A DNA stretch of 64,000 bases from Bradyrhizobium sp. WBOS07 (GCF_024585165.1 NZ_CP029008.1:3038001-3102000), one strand, 5' to 3'; numbered from the stretch's first letter, positions 17,879 through 27,519 are shown. Notes: generated by a model not told the origin, from the letters alone. Program-made: numbers and translations.

Positions 17879-19501
17879 CTACCCCTTCTTCTTCACGTCC
17901 TTGACGTTGGTGAACTCGATGCCCTCGGCGCGCTCCTTGGTGTAGCCGAGATAGAACTCGTTCCTGGCGAGATACACGGGATCGCCGTCGACGTCGTCGG
18001 CGATGCTGGAGGTGTTGGCGGCGATGAAGGCATCGAGCTTCTTGCGGTCCTCCGAGGAGACCCAGCGCGCCAGCTGGAATTCGCTGACCTCGAACTCGAC
18101 CGGCAGCGAATATTCCGCCTCGAGCCGCGCCTTCAGCACGTCGAGCTGCAGCGCGCCGACGACACCGACCAATGCCGGGGCGCCGTCGCGCGGGCGGAAC
18201 ACCTGCACCACGCCTTCTTCCGACATCTGCTGCAGCGCTTCCTTCAGCTTCTTGGCCTTCATCGCGTCGGTGAGCCGCACCCGGCGGACGATTTCCGGCG
18301 CGAAGCTCGGCACGCCGACGAAGTTGAAATCCTCGCCCTCGGTCAGGGTGTCGCCGATGCGCAGCGTGCCGTGGTTGGGGATGCCGACGACGTCGCCGGC
18401 GAAGGCCTCGTCCGCGACCGAGCGGTCCTGGGCAAAGAAGAATTGCGGGCTCGACAGCGGCATGCTCTTGCCGGTGCGCACCAGCTTGGCCTTCATGCCG
18501 CGGCTGAGCTTGCCCGAGCAGAGGCGCGCGAACGCGATGCGGTCGCGGTGGTTCGGATCCATGTTGGCCTGGATCTTGAACACGAAGGCGCTCATGCGCG
18601 GATCGGTGGCCTCGACCCTGCGCTGGTCGCTGTCCTGCGCGCGCGGCTCGGGCGCGAACTTGCCGAGGCCTTCCAGGAGGTCGCCGACACCGAAATTGCG
18701 CAGCGCGCTGCCGAAATAGACCGGCGTCAGATGGCCTTCGCGAAACGCCTCGAGCTCGAACGGTTTCGAGGCCTCGGTGACGAGCTCGAGCTCGTCCTTC
18801 ACCGCGGAGACGTCGAGATTGGCGTTGAGCTTGGCGAGCTCCTCGATCGCGATCTGCTGGGCCGCGCCGGTCTTGGCGCCGCCGCCTTCGAGCAGGCGCA
18901 CGCCGCCATTGACGACGTCATAGGTGCCGAGGAAGTCACGGCCGCGGCCGACCGGCCAGGTCATCGGCGTGGTGTCGAGCGCCAGCGTCTTCTCGATCTC
19001 GTCGAGCAGCTCGAACACGTCGCGGCTCTCGCGGTCCATCTTGTTGATGAAGGTGATGATCGGAATATCCCGCAGGCGGCACACCTCGAACAGCTTGCGG
19101 GTGCGCGCCTCGATGCCCTTGGCGGCGTCGATCACCATGACGGCGGAATCGACCGCGGTGAGCGTGCGATAGGTGTCTTCCGAAAAGTCCTCGTGGCCCG
19201 GCGTGTCCAGCAGGTTGAAGACGAGGCCCTCGAACTCGAAGGTCATGACCGAGGTCACGACCGAGATGCCGCGCTCGCGCTCGATCTTCATCCAATCCGA
19301 GCGGGTGTTGCGCCGCTCGCCCTTGGCCTTGACCTGGCCGGCCAGGTTGATGGCGCCGCCGAACAGCAGCAGCTTCTCGGTCAGCGTGGTCTTGCCGGCG
19401 TCGGGATGCGAGATGATCGCAAAGGTGCGCCGCCGCGCCACTTCAGCGGCAAGCGGGGAACGGGCCGGCGATTCGGCTGTGGTGATGGCGATGTCGGACA
19501 T
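17879..19501 (-). CDS. prfC: peptide chain release factor 3
   Basis: 540 residues. This translational GTPase has G1 SHPDAGKTT near residue 33, the switch region RNTRSDWMKIERERGI, DTPGHEDF and NKMDR, followed by beta-barrel domains and the RF3-specific C-terminal domain (LQLDVLKARLEAEYSLPVEF). RF3 recycles RF1/RF2 from the ribosome after peptide release. It resembles EF-G in the G domain, but the WMKIERERGISV sequence and the length of about 530 residues identify RF3. Start ATG 19501 follows a GC-rich leader shared with the divergent guanidine exporter region. Confidence 0.97.
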   Translation of the reverse strand: MSDIAITTAESPARSPLAAEVARRRTFAIISHPDAGKTTLTEKLLLFGGAINLAGQVKAKGERRNTRSDWMKIERERGISVVTSVMTFEFEGLVFNLLDTPGHEDFSEDTYRTLTAVDSAVMVIDAAKGIEARTRKLFEVCRLRDIPIITFINKMDRESRDVFELLDEIEKTLALDTTPMTWPVGRGRDFLGTYDVVNGGVRLLEGGGAKTGAAQQIAIEELAKLNANLDVSAVKDELELVTEASKPFELEAFREGHLTPVYFGSALRNFGVGDLLEGLGKFAPEPRAQDSDQRRVEATDPRMSAFVFKIQANMDPNHRDRIAFARLCSGKLSRGMKAKLVRTGKSMPLSSPQFFFAQDRSVADEAFAGDVVGIPNHGTLRIGDTLTEGEDFNFVGVPSFAPEIVRRVRLTDAMKAKKLKEALQQMSEEGVVQVFRPRDGAPALVGVVGALQLDVLKARLEAEYSLPVEFEVSEFQLARWVSSEDRKKLDAFIAANTSSIADDVDGDPVYLARNEFYLGYTKERAEGIEFTNVKDVKKKG

Positions 19502-19589
19502 GGCGGGAGCGTGTGGCAGGGAAAACGGGCCTGATCAAGCCTCATTTGGTGATTGCAGAGCCATTCGGCCAGCCCCATATCGCTTTTCG

Positions 19590-19640
19590 GGAAGGACGGC
19601 CTTCCGTTTCTCAGCACCTCAGCCGCGGGGACGACCCTGC
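19590..19640 (+). ncRNA. guanidine-II riboswitch (mini-ykkC) upstream of gdx
   Basis: Two hairpins with ACGR tetraloops are visible. P1 is GGAAGG-ACGG-CCTTCC (19590-19605), a perfect 6-bp stem. P2 is GCGGGG-ACGA-CCCTGC (19625-19640), 6 bp with one G-U. A 19-base linker separates them, and the ATG of the Gdx/SugE gene lies 18 bases further on, with ATGGAGGG between. Two small stems with ACGR loops a short distance apart, just before an SMR exporter of the SugE type, is the defining pattern of the guanidine-II class, in which guanidine dimerises the loops and frees the ribosome-binding site. It was recognised by eye. Confidence 0.85.
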
Positions 19641-19657
19641 CTGAATGGAGGGTCGTC

Positions 19658-19972
19658 ATGGCCTGGAGCATCCTGTTCGTCGCCGGGCTTCTCGAGATCA
19701 CCTGGGCGATCGGCCTGAAATACACCGAGGGTTTTACCAGGCTTGTTCCGTCCGTCGTCACGCTGGTGGCCATGGCTGGCAGCGTCGTCCTGCTCGGCCT
19801 CGCGCTCAAATCGCTGCCGGTCGGAACCGCCTATGCGGTGTGGACCGGGATCGGCGCGGTCGGCACCGCGACGCTGGGCATCATCCTGTTCGGGGAGCCG
19901 GCCACGGCGCTGCGGCTTGCCAGCATCGGCCTGATCGTCGCCGGGATCGTCGGGCTGAAGCTCGTCACTTGA
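19658..19972 (+). CDS. gdx: SMR family guanidinium exporter Gdx (SugE)
   Basis: 104 residues with four membrane helices. The sequence is that of the SugE/Gdx subtype: [19 protein letters not shown] with the coupling Glu 13 in helix 1, then [20 protein letters not shown], and a C-terminal GLKLVT. Gdx proteins are proton-coupled guanidinium exporters of the inner membrane and work as antiparallel dimers. The start is ATG 19658 with ATGGAGGG upstream; the frame extends to 19553, but that part is the riboswitch. The two-hairpin guanidine-II riboswitch directly upstream supports the substrate. The 3' end overlaps the convergent phosphate transporter gene by eight bases. Confidence 0.93.
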   Translation: MAWSILFVAGLLEITWAIGLKYTEGFTRLVPSVVTLVAMAGSVVLLGLALKSLPVGTAYAVWTGIGAVGTATLGIILFGEPATALRLASIGLIVAGIVGLKLVT

Positions 19973-20972
19973 CGAAGAGCTGGACCGCCCACCAGGTCAG
20001 CGCTGCGACGATGCCCGACGCCGGAATCGTGATCACCCAGGCATAGACGATCGAGCTTGCCACGTTCCAGCGCACCGCCGAGACGCGGCGGGCCGCGCCG
20101 ACGCCGACGATGGCGCCGGTGATGGTGTGCGTGGTCGAGACGGGGACTCCGAGGAAGGTCGCCATGAACAGGGTCGCCGCGCCTCCGGTCTCGGCGCAGA
20201 AGCCCTGCATCGGCGTCAGCTTGGTGATGCGCAGGCCCATGGTGCGGACGATGCGCCAGCCGCCCATCAAGGTGCCCAGCGCCATCGCCGCCTGGCACGA
20301 CAGCACCACCCAGAACGGCACCGAGAAGTCGCTGCCGAGATGGCCCTGCGAATACAGCAGCACCGCAATGATGCCCATGGTCTTCTGCGCGTCGTTGCCG
20401 CCATGGCCGAGCGAATAGAGCGAGGCGGAGGCGAACTGAAGGATGCGGAAGGCGCGATCGACCGCGAACGGCGTCGAGCGCACCGAGGCCCAGGACACGA
20501 TCGCCACCAGCATCATCGCGAGCAGGAAGCCGACCAGCGGCGACAGCACGATCGCCAGCACCGTCTTGGACAATCCAGTCCACACCGCAGCCGAGATCCC
20601 GGCCTTGGCCATGCCGCCGCCGACGAGCCCGCCGATCAGCGCGTGCGAGGACGAGGACGGGATGCCGAGCGCCCAGGTCACCAGGTTCCAGACGATGGCG
20701 CCGACCAGCGCGGCGAAGATCACCTGGGGATCGACGATCGCGGGATCGATGATGCCGGTGCCAATGGTCTGGGCGACGTGCAGCCCGAACACCATGAAGG
20801 CGATGAAGTTGAAGAAGGCGGCCCAGAACACCGCGAATTGCGGCCGCAGCACGCGGGTGGAGACGATGGTCGCGATCGAATTGGCGGCGTCGTGCAGGCC
20901 GTTCAGGAAGTCGAACAGCAGCGCGACGGCGATCAAGCCGACCAGGATGGGAAGACCCAACGCGGCATCCAC
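19965..20972 (-). CDS. pit: inorganic phosphate transporter, Pit family
   Basis: 335 residues with about ten membrane segments and the duplicated PHO-4 signature: [18 protein letters not shown] in the first half and [13 protein letters not shown] in the second. Pit proteins are low-affinity metal-phosphate/proton symporters of the inner membrane. The second conserved loop, [16 protein letters not shown], is also present. It follows, 70 bases downstream on the same strand, a DUF47 gene, the common partner of Pit in rhizobia (orfA-pit). It overlaps the end of gdx by eight bases, tail to tail. Confidence 0.94.
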   Translation of the reverse strand: MDAALGLPILVGLIAVALLFDFLNGLHDAANSIATIVSTRVLRPQFAVFWAAFFNFIAFMVFGLHVAQTIGTGIIDPAIVDPQVIFAALVGAIVWNLVTWALGIPSSSSHALIGGLVGGGMAKAGISAAVWTGLSKTVLAIVLSPLVGFLLAMMLVAIVSWASVRSTPFAVDRAFRILQFASASLYSLGHGGNDAQKTMGIIAVLLYSQGHLGSDFSVPFWVVLSCQAAMALGTLMGGWRIVRTMGLRITKLTPMQGFCAETGGAATLFMATFLGVPVSTTHTITGAIVGVGAARRVSAVRWNVASSIVYAWVITIPASGIVAALTWWAVQLFVK

Positions 20973-21042
20973 GGCGAGGCCCTACTTAAAGCTTGCGCAT
21001 GATCTGAGCGGAAAACCGCTGCACACTTTTCCGGATCATGCG

Positions 21043-21687
21043 CTACACCTGCTCGATGACGATGCTGTTGATCTCGTTCGCGACGTCGTCGAAACGATCG
21101 GCCACCTTCTCCAGGTGGTCGTAGATCTCGACGCCGACGATGAAGTCCATCGCATTGCCGTCGCGGTGCTTGAGGAACAGCTCCTTCAGGCCGATGTCGT
21201 GGAGATCGTCGACGCGCCCCTCCAGCTTGCCCAACTCTTCCGTGATCGCGGTGAGCATGGCGACGTTCGGGCCGATCGACTGCATCAGCGGCAGTGCACG
21301 GCCGACCAGATTGGCGCATTCGATCAGAAGCCCGCCGATCTCGCGCATCGGCGGCTCGAAAGTGCGGACCTCGAACAGCATCACGGCCTTGGCGGTCTGC
21401 TGCATCTGGTCGATGGCGTCGTCCAGCGAGGTGATCAGGTTCTTGATGTCGCCGCGGTCGAACGGGGTGATGAAGGTGCGGCGCACCGCCGTCAACACCT
21501 CGCGGGTGATATTGTCGGCGTCGTTCTCGAACTGGTTGACGCGCTGGCAATAGACCGGTGTCTCCTCGCCCCCGTTGAGCATGCCCTGGAGCGCGATCGA
21601 GCCCTGGATCACCGTCTGGGCATGTCGGTCGAACAGGTCGAAGAACCGTTCTTCCTTGGGCAGGAAAGCACGAAACCATCGCATCAT
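21043..21687 (-). CDS. DUF47/PhoU-like phosphate transport regulator
   Basis: 214 residues, all helical and highly charged, opening MRWFRAFLPKEERFFDLFDR. DUF47 proteins are PhoU-fold helical-bundle proteins encoded next to Pit transporters and thought to modulate their activity. The acidic clusters FENDADNITREV and DDAIDQMQQTAK are the family's metal-binding-type repeats. Gene order DUF47-pit on one strand supports an operon. No good Shine-Dalgarno is visible before either of the adjacent ATG codons (21687, 21684). Confidence 0.9.
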   Translation of the reverse strand: MMRWFRAFLPKEERFFDLFDRHAQTVIQGSIALQGMLNGGEETPVYCQRVNQFENDADNITREVLTAVRRTFITPFDRGDIKNLITSLDDAIDQMQQTAKAVMLFEVRTFEPPMREIGGLLIECANLVGRALPLMQSIGPNVAMLTAITEELGKLEGRVDDLHDIGLKELFLKHRDGNAMDFIVGVEIYDHLEKVADRFDDVANEINSIVIEQV

Positions 21688-21843
21688 GGGGATAGGCTAC
21701 CGGTTGGAAAATGGCCCGGCCCGAGGGGCCGTCATCGAACTGTCATAAACCATTTTCGAGCCGCGCGCGTGCCATCTCACGCCCGCGGAGCCGGATCATC
21801 CACCGCTTTCACGCGGCAAGTAAATTGACCTTAAATCAATTAC

Positions 21844-22812
21844 TTAGAGTGATCTCCGGAAGTAATGCGCGATTTCACCGACGACGCCGCGGCGGAAGGT
21901 GAGCACGCAGACCACGAAGATCGCGCCCTGGATCACCGTCACCCATTGGCCGAAACCCGCCAGATATTGCTGCATGGCGATGATGACGAAGGCGCCGACC
22001 ACGGGGCCGAAGATGGTGCCGAGGCCGCCGACCAGCGTCATCAGCACGACCTCGCCGGACATCGACCAATGGACGTCGGTGAGCGAGGCGTTCTGCGCCA
22101 CGAACACTTTCAGCGCGCCGGCAAAGCCGGCCAGCGTGCCTGAAAGCACGAAGGCCAAGAATTTGTACTGGTCGGTCCGGTAGCCGAGCGAGATCGCCCG
22201 CGGCTCGTTCTCGCGGATCGCCTTCAGCACCTCGCCGAACGGCGAGTTGATGATGCGGAAGATCAGGAGAAAGCCGGCGAGGAACCCGGCCAGCACGACG
22301 TAATACAGCACCGTCGGCTTCGACAGATCGAAGATGCCGAACATGTGTCCCTGCGGGATGCCCTGGATGCCGTCCTCACCATGGGTGAACGGGGCCTGGA
22401 GGTAGATGAAGTACAAGAGCTGCGACAGCGCCAGCGTGATCATCGAGAAGTAGATGCCCTGGCGGCGGATCGAGATGTAGCCCGTGATGAGCGAGAGCAC
22501 GAAAGCCGCGGCGATGCCGACGAGGATGCCGAGTTCGGGCGGCAAGGCCCACACCTTCAACGCATGCGCGCTGCAATAGCCGGCGGTTCCCAGGAACATC
22601 GCGTGGCCGAACGACAGCAGGCCGCCATAGCCGATCAAGAGGTTGAAGGCACAGGCGAGCAGCGCAAAGCACAGCGCCTGCATGACGAAGAACGGGTAGA
22701 CGCCCGTGAACGGCACCGTGGCGAGCAGCAGCGCCATCACCACGAAAACGATCATCTCGTCGCGCATCGCGCGAGGGGTCACCGGCAGCGTGTCGTCCGT
22801 CAGGGTTGTCAT
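21844..22812 (-). CDS. livM: Liv-type ABC transporter permease, LivM subunit
   Basis: 322 residues with about eight to nine membrane helices. The LivM hallmark GYGGLLSFGHAMFLGTAGY lies near residue 63, and the EAA-like cytoplasmic loop reads RENEPRAISLGYRTDQYKFL. It pairs with the LivH protein encoded one base upstream (stop at 22814, start at 22812) to form the membrane channel. It is the last gene of the livG-livF-binding protein-livH-livM operon. Substrate is set by the binding protein and is unknown. Confidence 0.9.
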   Translation of the reverse strand: MTTLTDDTLPVTPRAMRDEMIVFVVMALLLATVPFTGVYPFFVMQALCFALLACAFNLLIGYGGLLSFGHAMFLGTAGYCSAHALKVWALPPELGILVGIAAAFVLSLITGYISIRRQGIYFSMITLALSQLLYFIYLQAPFTHGEDGIQGIPQGHMFGIFDLSKPTVLYYVVLAGFLAGFLLIFRIINSPFGEVLKAIRENEPRAISLGYRTDQYKFLAFVLSGTLAGFAGALKVFVAQNASLTDVHWSMSGEVVLMTLVGGLGTIFGPVVGAFVIIAMQQYLAGFGQWVTVIQGAIFVVCVLTFRRGVVGEIAHYFRRSL

Positions 22813-22813
22813 A

Positions 22814-23677
22814 TCAGGCCGCCCTTCCCGTCAATCCCGTTGGCTTCACCAAGAGCACCAGCACCATCAGCACGAACACGACGGTGTTGGAGGCCTCGGG
22901 GTAGAAATATTTGGTCAGACCCTCGATCACCCCGAGCGCGAAGCCGGTGATGATGGAGCCCATGATCGATCCCATGCCGCCGATCACGACCACCGCGAAC
23001 ACGACGATGATGAGGTCGGCGCCCATCAGCGGCCGCACCTGGTTGATCGGGGCCGAGAGCACGCCGGCGAGCGCGGCGAGGCCCACGCCGAGACCGTAAG
23101 TGAGCGTGATCATGCGCGGCACGTTGATGCCGAAGGCGCGCACCAGAGTCGGATTTTCAGTCGCGGCGCGCAGATATGCGCCGAGCTGGGTCTTCTCGAT
23201 CAGGAACCAGGTCGCAAGGCACACGACCAGCGAGAACACGACCACCCAGCCGCGATAGATCGGCAGGAACATGAAGCCGAGATTCATGCCGCCCTTGAGC
23301 TGGTCCGGAATGGCGTAAGGCAGGCCGGACGAGCCGAAATAGTTCTGGAACACGCCCTGCACGATCAGCGCGATGCCGAAGGTCAGGAGCAGGCCGTAGA
23401 GATGATCGAGCCCGGTCAGCCATTGCAGCATGGTCCGCTCGAGGATCATGCCGAAGATGCCGACGATGATGGGCGCAAGCAGCAGCGCCCACCAATAATT
23501 GATGCCGCCGAGATTCAGCAGGAAATAGGCAACGAAGGCGCCCATCATGTAGAGCGCGCCATGGGCGAAATTGATGATGTTGAGCATGCCGAAGATCACG
23601 GCAAGCCCGAGACTGAGCAGCGCGTAGAACGAGCCGTTGATCAGTCCCACCAGTAGCTGAGCGTAAAGAGCCTGCAT
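22814..23677 (-). CDS. livH: Liv-type ABC transporter permease, LivH subunit
   Basis: 287 residues, about eight membrane helices. LivH signatures are present: GLINGSFYALLSLGLAVIFG at the N-terminus, IINFAHGALYMMGAF, and the C-terminal GGMGSIMGSIITGFALGVIE. It forms the channel with the LivM protein of the next gene. The ATG at 23677 lies 65 bases from the stop of the binding-protein gene on the same strand. Confidence 0.9.
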   Translation of the reverse strand: MQALYAQLLVGLINGSFYALLSLGLAVIFGMLNIINFAHGALYMMGAFVAYFLLNLGGINYWWALLLAPIIVGIFGMILERTMLQWLTGLDHLYGLLLTFGIALIVQGVFQNYFGSSGLPYAIPDQLKGGMNLGFMFLPIYRGWVVVFSLVVCLATWFLIEKTQLGAYLRAATENPTLVRAFGINVPRMITLTYGLGVGLAALAGVLSAPINQVRPLMGADLIIVVFAVVVIGGMGSIMGSIITGFALGVIEGLTKYFYPEASNTVVFVLMVLVLLVKPTGLTGRAA

Positions 23678-23742
23678 CGATCAATCTCGTACCCGGTCGC
23701 GTTATGCCAATTCATTCTGCCGCGCCCGCGGGCGCGGCCAAC

Positions 23743-24963
23743 TCACTTCTTCACCAGGGGACAGGCGCTTTCCGACAGCGGCCGGAAGGCCTGCTCGCCG
23801 GGGGTCGTGCCGATCAGCTTGTAATAGTCCCAGGGTCCCTTGGACTCCTCGGGCTTCTTCACCTCGAAGAGATAGGCCGGATGCAGCTTGCGGCCGTCGG
23901 CGCGGATCGTGCCCTTGCCGAACAGCGCGTCGTCCGTCGGCATTTCCTTCATCTTGGCGACGACCTTCGCGCCGTCATGCGGATTGCCACCCATGGCCTC
24001 CAGCGCCTTGAAATAGTGCAGCAGGCCCGAATAGACGCCGGCCTGCACCATCGAGGGCATCGCCTTGTTCTTCATGCGCTCGGAGAAGCGCTTGGAGAAC
24101 GCGCGCGTCCCGTCGTTCATGTCCCAATAGAAGGTCTCGGTGAAGTTCAGGCCCTGCGCCACCTTCAGGCCGAGTGCGTGCACGTCGGTGATGAAGAGCA
24201 GCAGGCCCGCAAGTTTCTGACCGCCCGAGACGATGCCGAACTCCGCCGCCTGCTTGATCGTGTTGGTGGTGTCGCCGCCGGCATTCGCCATGCCGATGAT
24301 CTTGGCCTTGGAGGCCTGCGCTTGAAGCAGGAACGACGAGAAGTCGGCGGTATTGAGGGGATGCTTGACGTTGCCGATCACCTTGCCGCCCGATTTCAGC
24401 ACGACCGCGGCGGTGTCGCGCTCGAGGGCATGGCCGAAGGCATAGTCCGCGGTCAGGAAGTACCAGGTGTCGCCGCCCGACTTCACCAGCGCCTGCCCCG
24501 TGCTGTTGGCCAGCATGTAGGTGTCATAGACCCAGTGGACCGTGTTCGGCGAGCACTGCGCGTTGGTGAGATCCGACGTCGCTGCGCCGGTGTCGATCAG
24601 GATGGAATTCTTCTCCTTGACGACATTGTTGACCGCCAGCGCAACGCCGGAGTTCAGGACATCCATGAAGATGTCGACCTTCTCGACGTCGATCCATTGC
24701 CGGGCGATCGTGGAGCCGATGTCGGGCTTGTTCTGATGGTCTGCGGAGATCAGGTCGAGCTTCCAGCCCTTGGCCGCGAGCCCGGAATCCTCGATCGCCA
24801 TCTGCGCGGCGACGGTCGAGCCGGGGCCGCCGAGGTCGGCATAGAGTCCCGAATTGTCGGTCAGCACGCCGATCTTGATGTTCTTGTCCTGCGCGACCGC
24901 GGCACCTGCCGAACCGAAGGCCAGGGCTGTGCCGAGCAACATTGCCGAAATGCCGTGCTTCAT
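23743..24963 (-). CDS. Liv-type ABC transporter substrate-binding protein
   Basis: 406 residues. Signal peptide KHGISAMLLGTALAFGSAGA with cleavage before QDKNIKIGVL; the start at 24963 is chosen for this peptide, although the frame is open further upstream. The fold is that of Liv/amide receptors. Close paralogue of the orphan receptor at 9094-10320, including the same C-terminal CPLVKK. Placed between livF and livH, it is the dedicated receptor of this transporter. Ligand unknown; relatives bind branched-chain amino acids, amides or aromatic acids. Confidence 0.92.
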   Translation of the reverse strand: MKHGISAMLLGTALAFGSAGAAVAQDKNIKIGVLTDNSGLYADLGGPGSTVAAQMAIEDSGLAAKGWKLDLISADHQNKPDIGSTIARQWIDVEKVDIFMDVLNSGVALAVNNVVKEKNSILIDTGAATSDLTNAQCSPNTVHWVYDTYMLANSTGQALVKSGGDTWYFLTADYAFGHALERDTAAVVLKSGGKVIGNVKHPLNTADFSSFLLQAQASKAKIIGMANAGGDTTNTIKQAAEFGIVSGGQKLAGLLLFITDVHALGLKVAQGLNFTETFYWDMNDGTRAFSKRFSERMKNKAMPSMVQAGVYSGLLHYFKALEAMGGNPHDGAKVVAKMKEMPTDDALFGKGTIRADGRKLHPAYLFEVKKPEESKGPWDYYKLIGTTPGEQAFRPLSESACPLVKK

Positions 24964-25018
24964 GATCCGCTCCCCAGTATGGCTTTGATGACTACTCTCG
25001 ATGGTCCGGCCTGCACAG

Positions 25019-25765
25019 CTACACGCCGAGATAGGTGTGGAGCTTGTCCATGTTGGCGGCAAGCTCGGCATTGGAAAATCCGTCAATGATCTTGCCATGC
25101 TCGACCACGTAGTAGCGGTCGGCGACGGTGGAGGCGAAGCGGAAATTCTGCTCGACCAGGAGGATCGTGAAGCCCTCCTTCTTGAGCCGCGCAATGGTGT
25201 GGCCGATCTGCTGGATGATGACGGGCGCAAGACCTTCGGTCGGCTCGTCCAGCATCAGGAAGCTCGCGCCGGTGCGCAGGATGCGCGCGATCGCGAGCAT
25301 CTGCTGCTCGCCGCCGGACAGCTTGGTGCCCTGGCTGTTGAGCCGCTCCTTCAGGTTCGGAAACAGCTCGAAGATCTGTTCGAGCGGCAATCCGCCTTCA
25401 CGGACCACCGGCGGCAGCATCAAGTTCTCGCGCACGTCGAGACTGGCGAATATGCCCCGCTCTTCCGGACAGAACGCGATGCCCATGCGCGCGATCTTGT
25501 CGGAGCTCGCGCGGATAATCTCCTGGTTGTTGAACTTTACCGAGCCGGTACGCTTGCCGATGATGCCCATGATCGACTTCAGCGTGGTCGTCTTGCCGGC
25601 GCCGTTGCGCCCGAGCAGGGTGACGACCTCGCCCGCGTTCACGTCGAAGTTGATCCCGTGCAGGATGTGGGACTCGCCGTACCAGGCTTCGAGGTTGCGG
25701 ACTTGAAGGATGTTTCCGCCGGTCGCAACCTTGGCCGGAGCCTCGGCCATCGCAGTGTCAGGCAT
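25019..25765 (-). CDS. livF: Liv-type ABC transporter ATPase, LivF subunit
   Basis: 248 residues. Walker A GRNGAGKTT near residue 53, Q-loop followed by AFCPEERGIFASLDVRENL, signature LSGGEQQML, Walker B FLMLDEPTEGLAP and a C-terminal switch histidine region ILLVEQN. The AWYGESHILHG opening and short length are LivF-type. It overlaps the livG stop by eight bases, so the two ATPase subunits are translationally coupled. Confidence 0.93.
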   Translation of the reverse strand: MPDTAMAEAPAKVATGGNILQVRNLEAWYGESHILHGINFDVNAGEVVTLLGRNGAGKTTTLKSIMGIIGKRTGSVKFNNQEIIRASSDKIARMGIAFCPEERGIFASLDVRENLMLPPVVREGGLPLEQIFELFPNLKERLNSQGTKLSGGEQQMLAIARILRTGASFLMLDEPTEGLAPVIIQQIGHTIARLKKEGFTILLVEQNFRFASTVADRYYVVEHGKIIDGFSNAELAANMDKLHTYLGV

Positions 25766-26513
25766 GCCCGGCTCCCAAGTATGCTTCCTTGACGCGCTCG
25801 TCCTTGGTGAGCTCGCTGTAATGACCTTGCGCGAGCACCTGCCCGCGCGTCAGCACGGTGATGATGTCGGAGAGGTTGGCCACGACGCTCAGATTATGCT
25901 CGACCATCAGGATGGTATATTTCGCGGAGATGCGCTTGATCAGCGCCGCGATCTTGTCGATGTCCTCGTGGCCCATGCCGGCCATCGGCTCGTCCAGCAG
26001 CATCATCTCCGGGTCGAGTGCGAGCGTGGTTGCAATTTCGAGTGCACGCTTGCGGCCATAGGGCATCTCGACCGCGGGCGTGTTGGCAAACTCGCTGAGA
26101 CCGACATCGTTGAGGAGCTCGCGGGCGCGGTCGTTGAAGCGGTTGAGGACCGATTTGGAGCGCCAGAAATCGAACGAAGAGCCGTGCTGGCGCTGAAGCG
26201 CGACACGGACGTTCTCCTGCGCGGTGAGATGCGGAAATACCGCCGAGATCTGGAACGAACGAACAAGGCCCAGGCGGGCCACGTCGGCCGGCGCCATCGC
26301 CGTGATGTCCTGCCCCTTGTACAGGATTTTTCCGGCAGACGGTTTGAGGAACTTGGTCAGAAGATTGAAGCAGGTCGTCTTGCCGGCCCCATTCGGGCCG
26401 ATCAACGCGTGAATGCTCCCACGGCGAACCTTGAGCGCAACGTCGCGGACGGCGAAGAAGCCCGCGAACTCCTTGGTCAAGCCTTCCGTTTCGAGAATGA
26501 ACTCATCGGCCAA
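25758..26513 (-). CDS. livG: Liv-type ABC transporter ATPase, LivG subunit
   Basis: 251 residues. Walker A GPNGAGKTT near residue 40, the LivG-specific RSFQISAVFPHLTAQENVRVA segment, a degenerate signature (PYGRKRALEIA in place of LSGGQ, usual for LivG), Walker B MMLLDEPMAGM and ILMVEHNLSVV. First gene of the operon; 340 bases of non-coding sequence separate it from the divergent PAS-domain gene, and the promoter must lie there. Confidence 0.93.
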   Translation of the reverse strand: MADEFILETEGLTKEFAGFFAVRDVALKVRRGSIHALIGPNGAGKTTCFNLLTKFLKPSAGKILYKGQDITAMAPADVARLGLVRSFQISAVFPHLTAQENVRVALQRQHGSSFDFWRSKSVLNRFNDRARELLNDVGLSEFANTPAVEMPYGRKRALEIATTLALDPEMMLLDEPMAGMGHEDIDKIAALIKRISAKYTILMVEHNLSVVANLSDIITVLTRGQVLAQGHYSELTKDERVKEAYLGAGHA

Positions 26514-26853
26514 ACAGATTTCCCCCTGCCACGCGCGCTAGCTGCGTGGCTATCCTTGTTGCTTCGGCTTTCCGGTGGCCTTGGAGCCTGTCCTTGATAG
26601 CCCATCCGGAACGCCGCCTCCGGGCGCGGAATATGCCGGAGGTGACGGGGGTTAGGCAAGGCGGAAAGCTGAGCAGATCAGGTCTCCGGCTGGGATACAA
26701 ATGCTCCCTTAGTCGGAGGTGTGTGATGTCGTGCCTGCCCGGCCTCCCGGTTCGCAAGACACCGGTCGTCAAGTCGTCGTTAACGGTCTTTCGTTCCGTG
26801 CGCCAGCCTTCATCAATAATTTTCCCGCACATGGGATCGTGCGCAGGTTTTTG
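26514..26853. other. intergenic region between divergent livG and PAS-domain genes
   Basis: These 340 bases hold no convincing gene. A small inverted repeat CCACGC/GCGTGG sits at about 26528-26550, close to the livG start, and could be an operator or leader hairpin. The right half is relatively AT-rich. In-frame codons upstream of the PAS gene start at 26854 show no protein-like pattern. Promoters for both directions are expected here, but I could not pick confident -35/-10 pairs. Confidence 0.4.
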
Positions 26854-27519
26854 ATGGTCTGGAATATTGTCTTGGATTTCGCCAGCGCCGCTCCTTCCGT
26901 CGTCAAGTCGATCAGGCAGCGTGATCTCCTGAACACGTGGCTGCGACTCTATGCGCGCGAGCAGATCGCGCCGGCGGTCTGGGAGTATCAGCCCGCGCGG
27001 CTCGAGGAGGAGCTGTCCGATCTCATCTATTATACAGTGGATACGTCGACGCCGGCCCCGCGCCTGATCATCCAGAGCGAAAACACGCGGATCTCGCGCG
27101 CCTATGGACATACCGGCAAGGGCGTTCTGCTCGAGGACTATCTCGGGCCACGATTCGCGCCGCTCGTGATGCCGATCTATCTCGAATGCGTGGCGCGCGG
27201 GCTGCCGGTCTACAGCGTTGCCGACGTCGACGACATCTACGGGCGCATCGTCGCCTATGAACGGCTGCTGCTGCCTTTCCAGACCGACGGCAAAGTCTGT
27301 CACGTCATCGCATCGGTCAAGACCTTCTGCGAGGACGGCGGCTTCGAGATCAAGAATCTGATGCGCGGAAATGACGCGCTGCCTCGTCCGAAACTGCGCG
27401 CCCTGATCGATCGTGAGCTCTTCCATCGTTCGCCCGGCCGCATCGCGACGGCCGAATTGGTCGAGTTCGCGGACCAGCCGGATCCCGGCGTCACCAATGA
27501 GATCATCGAGCTGAACTAA
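26854..27519 (+). CDS. PAS_5-type PAS domain protein
   Basis: 221 residues from the ATG at 26854; the start is uncertain because an in-frame GTG at 26839 and a longer open frame lie upstream and no clear Shine-Dalgarno is seen. The core resembles the alphaproteobacterial PAS_5 family: WLRLYAREQIAPAVWEYQP, then YGHTGKGVLLEDYLG, and YERLLLPFQTDG near the end of the PAS fold. There is no output domain, so it may bind a ligand or partner protein and signal through another component. No operon context. Confidence 0.7.
   Translation: MVWNIVLDFASAAPSVVKSIRQRDLLNTWLRLYAREQIAPAVWEYQPARLEEELSDLIYYTVDTSTPAPRLIIQSENTRISRAYGHTGKGVLLEDYLGPRFAPLVMPIYLECVARGLPVYSVADVDDIYGRIVAYERLLLPFQTDGKVCHVIASVKTFCEDGGFEIKNLMRGNDALPRPKLRALIDRELFHRSPGRIATAELVEFADQPDPGVTNEIIELN

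Noticed and set aside
18371..19534. 387-residue plus-strand frame opposite prfC
   Set aside because: Shadow frame; prfC on the other strand has complete motifs.
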